NCBI RefSeq assembly: GCF_016862755.1
Contig: NZ_BONO01000009.1
Coordinates: forward strand, 1 to 64,000
Direction of reading: 5' to 3'
DNA length: 64,000 bases
From: Cellulomonas pakistanensis
GTDB taxonomy: Bacteria; Actinomycetota; Actinomycetes; Actinomycetales; Cellulomonadaceae
Made by a program: the position numbers and the translations under genes. Positions within the stretch are counted from its first letter, which is position 1, and every line of letters begins with the position of its first letter. Positions 17,520-25,926 of the stretch are shown here, piece by piece. Below the pieces are notes generated by a model that was not told the DNA's origin, made no database searches, and worked only from the letters and a program-made list of their open reading frames with translations.

Positions 17520-18271
17520 GCGGGTGCCTCGATGTCGAGCGCGGGCTGGGCGGGGACCGTCGGCCGGGACAGGGCGATGACGAGCGCCAGCGCCGCGCGG
17601 CCCAGGAAGACCGCGGCCCGCACAGGGGAGTGCGAGGGCGTCCCGCCCGCGCGCGGCCGCATCGCGACGCCCACCTGGCGCACGACGAGGCCGGCGCGCG
17701 CGGCGATGACGAGCGACTCGACGGTGTCGCCCAGGTACTCCGCCGGGTAGTTGCCGGAGAACAGGGTGATCGCGCGGCGGTTGCTCAGCTTGAACCCCGA
17801 CGTGGCGTCGGTCAGCCGGGTGCGGCAGACGCGGGACAGTACCGCGGCGAGCATCCGCATCGACCAGCGTCGGGGGCCGCGGGCCTCGTAGCTCCCGACG
17901 CCCGCGAAGCGGGCGCCGATGACGATGTCCGCCTGCTCCTCGTCCATCCGCGCGAGCAGGTTCGGGATCTCCCGCGGGTCGTGCTGCCCGTCGGCGTCCA
18001 CCTGGACGGCGAGGTCGTACCCGTGCCGCATGGCGTAGGTGTAGCCGGCGCGCATCGCGCCGCCCACGCCGAGGTTGATCGGCAGCTCGAGCACCAGGGC
18101 GCCGGCGCGGTCGGCCTCCTCGGCGGTGCGGTCGGCCGATCCGTCGTCGACGACCAGGACGTCGGCGCCCGGGACGGCGGATCGGAGCTCGGACACGACG
18201 CCGGCCACGGTCTCCTGCTCGTTCCAGGCCGGCACGATGACGAGCATCCGCGCGCTGCTGGCGGAAAGCAT
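17516..18271 (-). CDS. GT2 glycosyltransferase, DPM/polyprenol-phosphate sugar synthase-like
   Basis: 251 residues. MLVIVPAWNEQETVAGVV, VLVVDDGSADRT, VQVDADGQHDP (the DxD metal site) and TDATSGFKLSNRRA match the dolichol/polyprenol-phosphate mannosyltransferase group of GT2. It would put a sugar on polyprenyl phosphate for use by a membrane (GT-C-like) transferase. ATG 18271 is chosen because an AGGA lies eight bases upstream; ATG 18280 in the same frame is possible. TAGGAT also sits seven bases before 18271, so a leaderless internal promoter is conceivable. Confidence 0.85.
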   Translation of the reverse strand: MLSASSARMLVIVPAWNEQETVAGVVSELRSAVPGADVLVVDDGSADRTAEEADRAGALVLELPINLGVGGAMRAGYTYAMRHGYDLAVQVDADGQHDPREIPNLLARMDEEQADIVIGARFAGVGSYEARGPRRWSMRMLAAVLSRVCRTRLTDATSGFKLSNRRAITLFSGNYPAEYLGDTVESLVIAARAGLVVRQVGVAMRPRAGGTPSHSPVRAAVFLGRAALALVIALSRPTVPAQPALDIEAPA

Positions 18272-18281
18272 GGCCGTCATC

Positions 18282-19538
18282 CTAGCGGTGCCCGGCGGTC
18301 GAACGGCGCACCGCCACGGCGTGCACGACCACGCCGACCAGCGGGCCCGCCGCGAGGCTGGCGACCGCACGCGCCTCGAGCGACCAGGGTGCGAGCAGGA
18401 CGGCGGCGGACACCGCGGTCGCGACGAGCCAGCCCGCGGCATACGCCCGGTGCCGGCCCAGGGCGAGCACCGCAGCGCCGGTCAGCGTGAGCAGTGCCAG
18501 CGCGCACGCGCTCGCCGTGAGGCCGGCGAGGACCGCACCGGGCACGCGGTAGTCCGGCCCGAGCACGACGACCATGAGCCACGGCCCCACGAGCGCCGCG
18601 GCGCCCGCGCCGACCGCGCCGACCGCCAGCACGACGGCGGAGACCTGCAGCAGCGGACGCGCGCCCCGGTCCCGGTGCGCGAGGAAGTGCGTGATCGCCA
18701 CGCCCTGGTAGGCGTTGAGCGGGATCAGCAGGGGGGCCCGGGTGAGCGTGACCGCCATCAGCAGCGGGGCCGCGAGGGCGTACACGTCGGCCGGGGTGGT
18801 GACCCGGAGCAGGACGGGGAACCCGACGACCAGGGCGGCGCTGGCCGCGGTACCGGCCATCGCCTGCACGGTGGCGCCGGCGAACGCCCGCCCGGGGACG
18901 CCCACCCGCCGGCTGCGCGCCGCGCGCACCGCCGGGGCGGCGGAGAACCCGAGCCACGTCGCGGCCGCGAGGCCGGCGCCGGCGGCCAGGCCGGCGGTGC
19001 CGAGCCCCACGGCCGCCGCGGCTCCGGTGAGGGCGAGCCGCACCACCGACTCGGTGCCGACCAGCCGGGCGTAGGCCGGCCACGCGCCGCCGCCCGCGAG
19101 CGAGCCGGCGACCGCGGCGTGCCCGGCGAACGCGAGAACGGAGAACGCGACCACGGCGACCAGCAGCCAGGGCTCGGGCCCGAGCACGGCCCGGCCCCAC
19201 AGCGGTGCCGTCACGACCAGCGCGAGCGCGAGCGCCGCGCCGACCAGCAGCCCGGCGCGGAGCGCGCGGGGACCGCGTGCCGGGATGTCGCCGGGCGTGG
19301 CGAGGGCCACGTGCACCGCGCGCGTCGTCTCGTTCTGCAGCCCGCCCAGGACCCCGAAGAAGAAGAACAGCAGGCCCCAGAACGCCAGGAAGTCGGCGTT
19401 CTGCGCCGGGGTCAGCACCCGTGCCGCCACCAGCAGGACCAGGTACCCCGCCGCGGCGGCCACCAGGGACGCCAGCCCCACGCCGCCGATCCGCGCCGCG
19501 CGCCCGGTCGTCGGGCCCGCCCCGGCGTCGGCGGTCAC
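18282..19538 (-). CDS. Wzx-like polysaccharide flippase / MATE-like membrane protein
   Basis: 418 residues, about twelve hydrophobic segments, with the RVLTPAQNADFLAFWGLLF type N-terminus of polysaccharide-biosynthesis (MOP superfamily) exporters, somewhat short for the family. It likely flips lipid-linked oligosaccharide across the membrane. Its presence next to a Wzm/Wzt exporter 17 kb away means the locus has two export routes, perhaps for two different glycans or for a side-chain intermediate. GTG 19538 overlaps the upstream GT4 stop. Confidence 0.82.
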   Translation of the reverse strand: MTADAGAGPTTGRAARIGGVGLASLVAAAAGYLVLLVAARVLTPAQNADFLAFWGLLFFFFGVLGGLQNETTRAVHVALATPGDIPARGPRALRAGLLVGAALALALVVTAPLWGRAVLGPEPWLLVAVVAFSVLAFAGHAAVAGSLAGGGAWPAYARLVGTESVVRLALTGAAAAVGLGTAGLAAGAGLAAATWLGFSAAPAVRAARSRRVGVPGRAFAGATVQAMAGTAASAALVVGFPVLLRVTTPADVYALAAPLLMAVTLTRAPLLIPLNAYQGVAITHFLAHRDRGARPLLQVSAVVLAVGAVGAGAAALVGPWLMVVVLGPDYRVPGAVLAGLTASACALALLTLTGAAVLALGRHRAYAAGWLVATAVSAAVLLAPWSLEARAVASLAAGPLVGVVVHAVAVRRSTAGHR

Positions 19539-20635
19539 GCCCGGCCCCGGGCCGCGGCGAGGTAGGCGTCCTCGTGCGCGGCCGCGCAGGCGGACCAGGT
19601 GAACAGCCGGGCGCGCTCCAGCCCGCGGCGCTGGAGGGCCGCCGCGTCGGCGAGCGCGGCGCGCACGCCGTCCGCGATCGCCCGCGGGTCGGTCGGGTCG
19701 AACACCACGGCCGCGTCGCCGCACACCTCGGCCAGGGCCCCCGCCGAGGACGAGGCGACCGGGCAGCCCGAGGCCATCGCCTCGATCGGCGGCATGCCGA
19801 AGCCCTCGTACAGGCTCGGGAAGACCAGGGCGGCCGCCGTCCGGTAGAGCTCGAGCAGCTCGGCGCGGGGGACGTTGCCCCGCGACTCCACGCCGTCCGG
19901 GAGCGGGCCGAGCGTCTCGTGCCCGCCGCCGGTCAGGACCAGCCGCAGGTCCGGGTCGGCCCGCCGCAGCAGCGCGAACGCCTCCAGCAGCCGGGCGTGG
20001 TTCTTGTGCGCCCACCCCCGCGCCGGGTAGAGCAGGAAGTTCTCGCGCGGCCCGAGCTGCGGCGTGAAGGCGGACGTGTCGACCGCGAGGTGCGCGACGG
20101 TGATCCGTTCCGCCGGGACGCCCAGGTGGTGCACGATCCGCTGCTTCGTGAACTCGCTGATCGTGATGACGTGGTCGGCACGGCGGGCGGCGCGGTCGTA
20201 GTAGAGCCGCCGGTACAGCCGCTCAGCCCGCGGGAACAGGTGCGGCATGTCGAGGTGCTGGACGTCGTGCAGCGACTGCACGACGCGGTCACCGCGGCGG
20301 GGCAGCGGGACGGTCGCGGTGAACGGGTAGTGCACGACGGAGCCCGCGGGCGCCCGGCCCAGCAGCCGGTCGCGGTGCCGCAGCGAGGTCGCGAGCGTCC
20401 GGACCCGCGCCGCGGTCGACGGCCCCGGCGTGATCTCCGGCGCGAGCGACTCCGGCAGGTCCGGGACGAAGCCCGCGGCCGCGGCCGGCAGCAGGACGGA
20501 CGCCCGCACCCGGGTCGAGCCCGCCAGCTCGCGACCGAGCTCGCGCGCGTACGTCTCCGTTCCGCCCATCCCCCCGGGGACCAGCGTCAGCATCGAGAGC
20601 GCGACGCGCGGCAGCGCGGTGGACGAGTCGGTCAC
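19535..20635 (-). CDS. GT4 family glycosyltransferase, first gene of eight-gene operon
   Basis: 366 residues. TLVPGGMGGTETYARELG in the N-lobe loop, FLLYPARGWAHKNHARLLEAF, and SLYEGFGMPPIEAMASGCPV. Start GTG 20635 has GGAGGAA seven bases upstream, the strongest ribosome-binding site in this operon, as expected for its first gene. Downstream genes follow by 4-nt overlaps down to 13353. Divergent from the GT2 gene at 20723. Confidence 0.9.
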   Translation of the reverse strand: MTDSSTALPRVALSMLTLVPGGMGGTETYARELGRELAGSTRVRASVLLPAAAAGFVPDLPESLAPEITPGPSTAARVRTLATSLRHRDRLLGRAPAGSVVHYPFTATVPLPRRGDRVVQSLHDVQHLDMPHLFPRAERLYRRLYYDRAARRADHVITISEFTKQRIVHHLGVPAERITVAHLAVDTSAFTPQLGPRENFLLYPARGWAHKNHARLLEAFALLRRADPDLRLVLTGGGHETLGPLPDGVESRGNVPRAELLELYRTAAALVFPSLYEGFGMPPIEAMASGCPVASSSAGALAEVCGDAAVVFDPTDPRAIADGVRAALADAAALQRRGLERARLFTWSACAAAHEDAYLAAARGRA

Positions 20636-20681
20636 GGGGGTGTTCCTCCGGGTCGGGGTCGGCCGCCGGGCGCGGCGGCTC

Positions 20682-20687
20682 TAGTCT
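20682..20687 (+). promoter_or_regulatory. -10 element upstream of the GT2 gene at 20723
   Basis: TAGTCT about six bases before ATG 20693 and 35 before ATG 20723. It supports transcription starting near 20694, giving a short leader that contains GGAAGG. Confidence 0.45.
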
Positions 20688-20722
20688 GGCCCATGTCACC
20701 CGCCCGACCCGGAAGGTCATGC

Positions 20723-21616
20723 ATGCCGCTCGACATCTTCGTCCCGTACTGGGGCGACCCCGCCCTCCTCCGCGAGACGGTGGCGAGCGTGCTGGCCCAG
20801 CGCAACGGCGACTGGCTGCTCACCGTGGTCGACGACGCCTACCCGGACGAGTCCGTCCCGGCGTGGTTCGCGACGATCGACGACCCGCGGGTCACGTACG
20901 TGCGCAAGCCGGTGAACGAGGGGATCACGGCGAACTACCGCACCTGCGTGTCGATGGCGACCCAGGAGTCCGTGGTGATCCTCGGCTGCGACGACGTGCT
21001 GCTGCCGAACTTCGTCGACGTGGTGACCGCCGCCCGCGACCGGTTCCCGGACGCGGCGATCATCCAGCCCGGCGTCGAGGTGATCGACGAGCACGGGCGG
21101 CTGGTGCGGCCGCTCGCGGACCGTGTGAAGCAGGACGTCGTCCGGCCGCGTGCGTCCGGGACCCGGGTCCTGCAGGGCGAGCCGCTGGCCGCCAACCTCA
21201 TGCACGGGGACTGGCTCTACTGGCCGTCGCTCGTGTTCCGGCGCGACGTGCTGGTGCGCACGCCGTTCCTCGACGACCTGCCGCTGATCCAGGACCTGGC
21301 CCTGGTGATGGACATGGTGCTGGACGGCGAGCAGCTCGTGCTCGAGCCCGCCGTCTGCTTCCGGTACCGCCGGCACGGGCACAGCGCCTCGTCGGCGTCG
21401 CTGCTCGACGGCCGCCGGTTCAGCGGGGAGCGGGCGTACTTCGCGCACGTGGCCGCCCGGTGCGACGCCCAGGGCTGGCACCGGGCCGCGCGCGCGGCCC
21501 GCCTGGCGGTCACCTCGCGCCTGCACGCCCTCACGCTGCTGCCGCGCGCGGCGCGGACCGGCCGCGCGGGCGTGACGACCATGCTCCGGCACGCCTTCGG
21601 GCCCATGCGCCCGTGA
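20723..21616 (+). CDS. GT2 family glycosyltransferase
   Basis: 297 residues: MPLDIFVPYWGDPALLRETV, TVVDDAYPDES, ILGCDDVLLPN (metal-site aspartates) and, near the C-terminus, CFRYRRHGHSASS. The ATG at 20723 is preferred because GGAAGG lies six bases upstream; an in-frame ATG at 20693 would add ten residues and would be nearly leaderless. Sugar specificity is not visible. It precedes the epimerase by 62 nt and may be co-transcribed with it. Confidence 0.87.
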   Translation: MPLDIFVPYWGDPALLRETVASVLAQRNGDWLLTVVDDAYPDESVPAWFATIDDPRVTYVRKPVNEGITANYRTCVSMATQESVVILGCDDVLLPNFVDVVTAARDRFPDAAIIQPGVEVIDEHGRLVRPLADRVKQDVVRPRASGTRVLQGEPLAANLMHGDWLYWPSLVFRRDVLVRTPFLDDLPLIQDLALVMDMVLDGEQLVLEPAVCFRYRRHGHSASSASLLDGRRFSGERAYFAHVAARCDAQGWHRAARAARLAVTSRLHALTLLPRAARTGRAGVTTMLRHAFGPMRP

Positions 21617-21678
21617 CCGCCGCCCCGACCCCGACCCCCGGCGGACGTCCCGCCGGCACCCGACGAGAGGACCCCGCA

Positions 21679-22767
21679 GTGAACGCGCCCACGGCCGCCC
21701 GCACGCCCCAGGAGGAGACCGTCCTCGTCACGGGCGGGGCGGGCTTCATCGGCACGACGATGTCCGCGGATCTCGTGCGGACGTTCGGGCGGGTGGTCGC
21801 GCTCGACAACCTGCACCCCCAGGTGCACGCGCGCCCCGAGCGCCCGGCGGACCTCGCCGAGGGCGTCGAGCTGGTCGTCGGCGACGTGACCGACCCGGCC
21901 GCGTGGGACGCCCTGCTCGCCGACGTCCGTCCCGACGTCGTGATCCACCTGGCGGCCGAGACGGGCACCGGGCAGTCGCTCACCGAGTCGACCCGGCACG
22001 CGGAGGTTAACGTCGTCGGCACGACGCAGATGCTCGACGGGCTCCGCCGCGCCGGCGTCCGGCCCCGGCGCATCGTGCTGTCCAGCAGCCGCGCCGTCTA
22101 CGGCGAGGGTGCCTGGCGCCGGGCGGACGGCTCGCTGTTCCTGCCCGGGCAGCGCACGGCGGAGATCCTCGAGCGGCACGAGTGGGACTTCCCGGGCGCG
22201 GAGCCGGTCGCGATGTCGGCCGCCACGACCCGTCCGGCCCCGGTGAGCGTCTACGGCGCCACCAAGCTGGCGCAGGAGCACATCATCACCTCGTGGGCGA
22301 ACTCCGAGGGCGTCGAGGCGGTCGTCCTGCGGCTGCAGAACGTCTACGGCCCCGGCCAGTCGCTGACGAACTCCTACACCGGGATCATGGCGCTGTTCTG
22401 CCGGCTGGCCCGCGAGGGCGCCTCGATCCCGCTGTACGAGGACGGCGCCGTGCGCCGCGACTTCGTGCTGGTCGACGACGTCGCCCGCGCGCTCCTGGCC
22501 GCCGCCACCGCGCCCGCGCCGGGCAGCGACCCCATCGACATCGGGTCGGGGGAGCACCAGACGATCGCCGACGCCGCTCGGCTCATCGCGCAGTTCTACG
22601 GCGCGCCCGAGCCGCACGTGACCGGCCAGTACCGGCAGGGCGACGTCCGGCACGCGTGGGCCGACGTCACCCGCGCGTCCGAGGTCCTGGGGTGGTCCCC
22701 GCAGGTGTCGCTCGCCGAGGGCGTCGACCGGCTCGCGCGCTGGGTCGACGAGCAGCAGGGCGCCTGA
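21679..22767 (+). CDS. NAD-dependent epimerase/dehydratase (nucleotide-sugar)
   Basis: 362 residues, extended SDR. TVLVTGGAGFIGTTM binds NAD; SSSRAVYGEG and VYGATKLAQEHI hold the catalytic Ser/Tyr/Lys; RLQNVYGPGQSLTNSYTG is the usual epimerase substrate loop. An insertion of about 45 residues before the catalytic Tyr (from DGSLFLPGQ) resembles dTDP-L-rhamnose 4-epimerase-type or UDP-hexose epimerases more than RmlB. Exact substrate unknown. GTG 21679 has GAGAGG about eight bases upstream. Could feed the rml branch of this locus. Confidence 0.85.
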   Translation: MNAPTAARTPQEETVLVTGGAGFIGTTMSADLVRTFGRVVALDNLHPQVHARPERPADLAEGVELVVGDVTDPAAWDALLADVRPDVVIHLAAETGTGQSLTESTRHAEVNVVGTTQMLDGLRRAGVRPRRIVLSSSRAVYGEGAWRRADGSLFLPGQRTAEILERHEWDFPGAEPVAMSAATTRPAPVSVYGATKLAQEHIITSWANSEGVEAVVLRLQNVYGPGQSLTNSYTGIMALFCRLAREGASIPLYEDGAVRRDFVLVDDVARALLAAATAPAPGSDPIDIGSGEHQTIADAARLIAQFYGAPEPHVTGQYRQGDVRHAWADVTRASEVLGWSPQVSLAEGVDRLARWVDEQQGA

Positions 22768-22772
22768 CCGGA

Positions 22773-22809
22773 CGCCCGCCCCCGGGCCGCGCCGGAGCGG
22801 GGGTGGGCG
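22773..22809. terminator. Terminator hairpin between convergent genes
   Basis: Arms 22773-22784 and 22798-22809 pair with one G-T wobble, between the epimerase stop (22767) and the acyltransferase stop (22817). Confidence 0.65.
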
Positions 22810-22816
22810 CCCGTCG

Positions 22817-23971
22817 TCAGAGCAGGGCGGGGGCGGGCCTCGCCGTGGCGCTGGTGGACCGCCGCGCCCAGCGCATCGCCGGCCGCTCGACGAGCAGCCA
22901 GCTCGCGATCGCCAGGGGCGCGGTCGCCGCCAGCGCCAGCAGGTCGTACACCGCGATCGGCAGCTCGTGCGCGCCGGCGAGCACCAGCAGCTGCTGCACC
23001 GGGAAGGCGTAGATGTACACGCCGTACGACACGTCGTGCCGGCGGAGCAGCCCCGGGATCGGCAGCACCGAGCCGACCCAGATCAGCGCGTAGGCGAGGA
23101 ACGGCGCGGTCAGCTGCGCGCCCCAGCCGTCCAGCAGCCAGACGGCCAAGGCCACCAGCGCGAGGCTGCCGGCCGCCGCGAGCACGTGCATCGGGAGCCG
23201 GTGGCGCAGGCGCTCCACCAGGGCGCCGCCGAGGAACAGCGGCAGCAGCTTGGCGAGCAGCTGCGCGTCGACGTTGCCGCCGAGGAGCGTCCCCACGCCG
23301 TGCGGCCAGCCCGCGTGCACCAGGACCGACAGCAGCCAGGCGCCGGCCAGCGCCCACGTCGAGCGGCGGACGAAGCCGACCAGCGCGAGGACGCCGACCA
23401 CGAGGTAGCAGAGGAACTCGTAGTACAGGCTCCACAGCGAGCCGTTCCACGCGAGCGGGTAGGGCACGCCCGTCGGGGTGCCGGCGATGTCGTAGGCGTT
23501 CACCCGCAGGAAGAGGTTGCTCCAGACGAAGTTCGCCGGCGTGGTGCCGGTCGTCAGGTAGCCGTCGAGCGTGCCGTGCGCCGCGAGGAACCCGATCGGG
23601 CCGAACACGGCGACCATGACGACGAGGCACACCACGAAGGCGGGGAAGATGCGCGCCACGCGGTGCACGAGGTACGTGGACAGCGGGTTGCGCCACCGGC
23701 TGCCGGTGATGAGGTAGCCGCTCACGGCGAAGAAGCCGAACACCGCCCAGCCGCCGAGGTTCTCGCCGTCGACGTGCGGGCCGACGCCGCGTCCGGCGAT
23801 GTAGTAGGCGTGCGCGTGCAGGACGAGCGCCGCGAGGCCGAGCCGGACCACGTTGAGGCCGTTGCGCCGCGGGTCGAGCTGGCGGCCGTGCCACCGGCCG
23901 AGCCGGGCCGCCGGCGCCGTGCGGTCGTCGGTGCGCGCGGGCGCCAGCTCCTGCGGGGTGGCCGCCGTCAT
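22817..23971 (-). CDS. Acyltransferase-3 family membrane protein (OafA-like)
   Basis: 384 residues, about ten hydrophobic segments. GLNVVRLGLAALVLHAHAY places the family's essential His in the first membrane segment region; GFFAVSGYLITGS and a SYGVYIYAFPVQQ segment are also typical. Such enzymes O-acetylate (or otherwise acylate) surface polysaccharides from the membrane. ATG 23971 is the best start; the frame stays open further upstream and no strong ribosome site separates the options. Confidence 0.88.
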   Translation of the reverse strand: MTAATPQELAPARTDDRTAPAARLGRWHGRQLDPRRNGLNVVRLGLAALVLHAHAYYIAGRGVGPHVDGENLGGWAVFGFFAVSGYLITGSRWRNPLSTYLVHRVARIFPAFVVCLVVMVAVFGPIGFLAAHGTLDGYLTTGTTPANFVWSNLFLRVNAYDIAGTPTGVPYPLAWNGSLWSLYYEFLCYLVVGVLALVGFVRRSTWALAGAWLLSVLVHAGWPHGVGTLLGGNVDAQLLAKLLPLFLGGALVERLRHRLPMHVLAAAGSLALVALAVWLLDGWGAQLTAPFLAYALIWVGSVLPIPGLLRRHDVSYGVYIYAFPVQQLLVLAGAHELPIAVYDLLALAATAPLAIASWLLVERPAMRWARRSTSATARPAPALL

Positions 23972-24038
23972 GCGCGGGAGCCCGTGGGGATGTGCATGGC
24001 GGACATCCTCGCGCATCCGGGGGCCGGCGCGGCGCACC

Positions 24039-24044
24039 TACGAT
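24039..24044 (+). promoter_or_regulatory. -10 element, leaderless promoter of GT4 gene
   Basis: TACGAT exactly six bases before GTG 24051. Confidence 0.6.
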
Positions 24045-24050
24045 GAGCCG

Positions 24051-25181
24051 GTGCGAGTTCTGTTCGATGCGACGGCCATCCCCGCCGACCGGGGCGGCGT
24101 CGGCCGCTACGTCGACGCCCTGCTCCCGGCGCTCGCGGCCGAGGGGGTGGACCTCCGCGTGGTGTGCCAGGCGCGGGACGCCGAGCAGACCGCGGCGCTG
24201 GTCCCCGCGGCGGACGTGGTGACGGTGCCCCCGGTCCTGGAGCGCCGTCCCGCGCGGCTCGCGTGGGAGCAGACCGGGCTGCCGCTCCTCGCGCGCTCCG
24301 GCCGCGCCGCCCTTCTGCACAGCCCGCACTACACGCTGCCGCTGGCCGCGCGGGTCCCGGTGGTCGCGACGCTGCACGACGCCACGTTCTTCAGCCACCC
24401 GCAGCTGCACTCGCCGGTCAAGGCCCGGTTCTTCCGGGCCTGGACCCGGCTGGCGGTGCGGCGTGCGGCCGCGCTGGTCGTGCCCTCCCGCGCGACGCGG
24501 GACGAGGTCGTCCGGTACGCGCACGCCGACCCGGCGCGGTTCGCGGTGGCCTACCACGGGGTGGACGCCGCGGTGTTCCACCCGGTCGACGCCGACGAGC
24601 GGGCTCGGGTCCGCCGCGCCGTGGGCCTCGGCGACGACGAGCCGTACGTCGCGTTCCTCGGCACGCTGGAGCCCCGCAAGAACGTCCCCGCGCTGATCGA
24701 GGCGTGGGTGCGGGCGTGCGCGGGCCGGGCGACGCCCCCGGCGCTGGTGCTGGCGGGCGGCGCCGGGTGGGACACCGGGGTGGACGCCGCGGCGGCGGCC
24801 GTGCCGGCGGGGCTGCGGCTGCTGCGCACGGGCTACCTGCCGCTCGGCGATCTCGCCGGGCTGCTGTCCGGCGCCGCGGTGCTCGCGTACCCGAGCCTCG
24901 GCGAGGGCTTCGGGCTGCCGGTGCTCGAGGCGATGGCGTGCGGGGCGGCCGTCCTCACCACGCGGGAGCTCTCGCTGCCCGAGGTCGGCGGCGACGCCGT
25001 GGCGTACACCGGGACGGCGGCGGGGGAGATCGCGGTCGCGCTGGGCGCGCTGCTCGACGACGACCCGCGCCGGCGGCGGCTCGCGGAGGCGGCGGTCGAG
25101 CGCGCCGGGTCGTTCACCTGGCGGGCGGCCGCGCAGGCGCACGTCGCCGCCTACGAACAGGCGCTGGCCGCCCGCCGCTGA
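24051..25181 (+). CDS. GT4 family glycosyltransferase
   Basis: 376 residues: RVLFDATAIPADRGGVGRYV (the G-rich N-lobe loop), ATLHDATFFSHPQLHSP, AFLGTLEPRKNVPALIEAW, and SLGEGFGLPVLEAMACG. Closest in style to mannosyl- or rhamnosyltransferases such as WbaZ/MtfB types. The GTG start is fixed by a -10 TACGAT six bases upstream (leaderless). A single-gene transcription unit ending at a small hairpin (25186-25201). Confidence 0.9.
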   Translation: MRVLFDATAIPADRGGVGRYVDALLPALAAEGVDLRVVCQARDAEQTAALVPAADVVTVPPVLERRPARLAWEQTGLPLLARSGRAALLHSPHYTLPLAARVPVVATLHDATFFSHPQLHSPVKARFFRAWTRLAVRRAAALVVPSRATRDEVVRYAHADPARFAVAYHGVDAAVFHPVDADERARVRRAVGLGDDEPYVAFLGTLEPRKNVPALIEAWVRACAGRATPPALVLAGGAGWDTGVDAAAAAVPAGLRLLRTGYLPLGDLAGLLSGAAVLAYPSLGEGFGLPVLEAMACGAAVLTTRELSLPEVGGDAVAYTGTAAGEIAVALGALLDDDPRRRRLAEAAVERAGSFTWRAAAQAHVAAYEQALAARR

Positions 25182-25185
25182 GGGG

Positions 25186-25201
25186 CGGGCGGCCGCGCCC
25201 G
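25186..25201. terminator. Short terminator-like hairpin
   Basis: Six-base arms CGGGCG and CGCCCG around GCCG, between the convergent GT4 gene and rmlC. Confidence 0.45.
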
Positions 25202-25208
25202 GGACGGC

Positions 25209-25823
25209 TCAGGCCAGGCCGGCCACGTACGCCTGCACGGCGGCGTGGTCGGGCAGCAGGCCGGCCGCGCGCGCCTCGGCGAGCGTCGGGGCGGCCAGGT
25301 CCTTCTCGGACAGCTGCGGCGTGAGCGGCGAGCCGTCGCGGCCCTGCGTGGGCCAGTCGATCCCGATCTCGGGGTCCAGCGGGTGGATGCCGTGCTCGCG
25401 GCCCGGGGAGTAGCCGGTCGAGCACAGGTACATCACCGTCGAGTCGTCCTCGAGCGAGAGGAACGCGTGGCCCAGGCCCTCGCCGAGGTAGATCGCGCGG
25501 CGGTCGACGTCGTCCAGCAGCACGGTGTCCCACGCGCCGAAGGTCGGCGAGCCGACGCGGATGTCGACCACGACGTCCAGCACGGCGCCCTTCGGGCAGG
25601 TCACGTACTTGGCCTGCCCCGGCGGCACGTCGGCGAAGTGGATGCCGCGGAGCACGCCCGCCGCGGACACCGAGATGTTCGCCTGCTGCAGGTCGAACCG
25701 GTGGCCGACGGCCTCCGCGAACGGGCCGCCCTGGAACGCCTCCAGGAACACGCCCCGCGGGTCGCCGTGCTGGACCGGGGTGATCTCCCAGGCGCCGGGG
25801 ACGCTGAGCGGGCGGTAGGTCAT
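25209..25823 (-). CDS. rmlC: dTDP-4-dehydrorhamnose 3,5-epimerase
   Basis: 204 residues, cupin fold, standard RmlC length. Third step of dTDP-L-rhamnose synthesis. Seen: GVFLEAFQGGPFAEAVGHRF, RGIHFADVPPGQAKYVTCPK (with the catalytic His) and EGLGHAFLSLEDDSTVMYLC. ATG 25823 has AAGGAGAA at good spacing. A -10 TAGGCT (25856-25861, minus strand) lies upstream, back to back with the rmlD promoter. Confidence 0.95.
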   Translation of the reverse strand: MTYRPLSVPGAWEITPVQHGDPRGVFLEAFQGGPFAEAVGHRFDLQQANISVSAAGVLRGIHFADVPPGQAKYVTCPKGAVLDVVVDIRVGSPTFGAWDTVLLDDVDRRAIYLGEGLGHAFLSLEDDSTVMYLCSTGYSPGREHGIHPLDPEIGIDWPTQGRDGSPLTPQLSEKDLAAPTLAEARAAGLLPDHAAVQAYVAGLA

Positions 25824-25855
25824 GGTTCTCCTTCGGTGCGGCGGGTAGGCGGCCC

Positions 25856-25861
25856 AGCCTA
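25856..25861 (-). promoter_or_regulatory. -10 element for rmlC
   Basis: TAGGCT on the minus strand; leader of roughly 26 nt to the rmlC ATG. It lies only 10 bp from the divergent rmlD -10, so the two polymerases' sites overlap. Confidence 0.5.
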
Positions 25862-25871
25862 TCCAGGCAGG

Positions 25872-25877
25872 TAGATT
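25872..25877 (+). promoter_or_regulatory. -10 element for rmlD
   Basis: TAGATT, giving a leader of about 43 nt with GGGAG before GTG 25927. Confidence 0.5.
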
Positions 25878-25926
25878 GGCGACGGTCCGTCCCGTCCGGG
25901 GGCGGCGGCGACGGACGGGAGACGAC

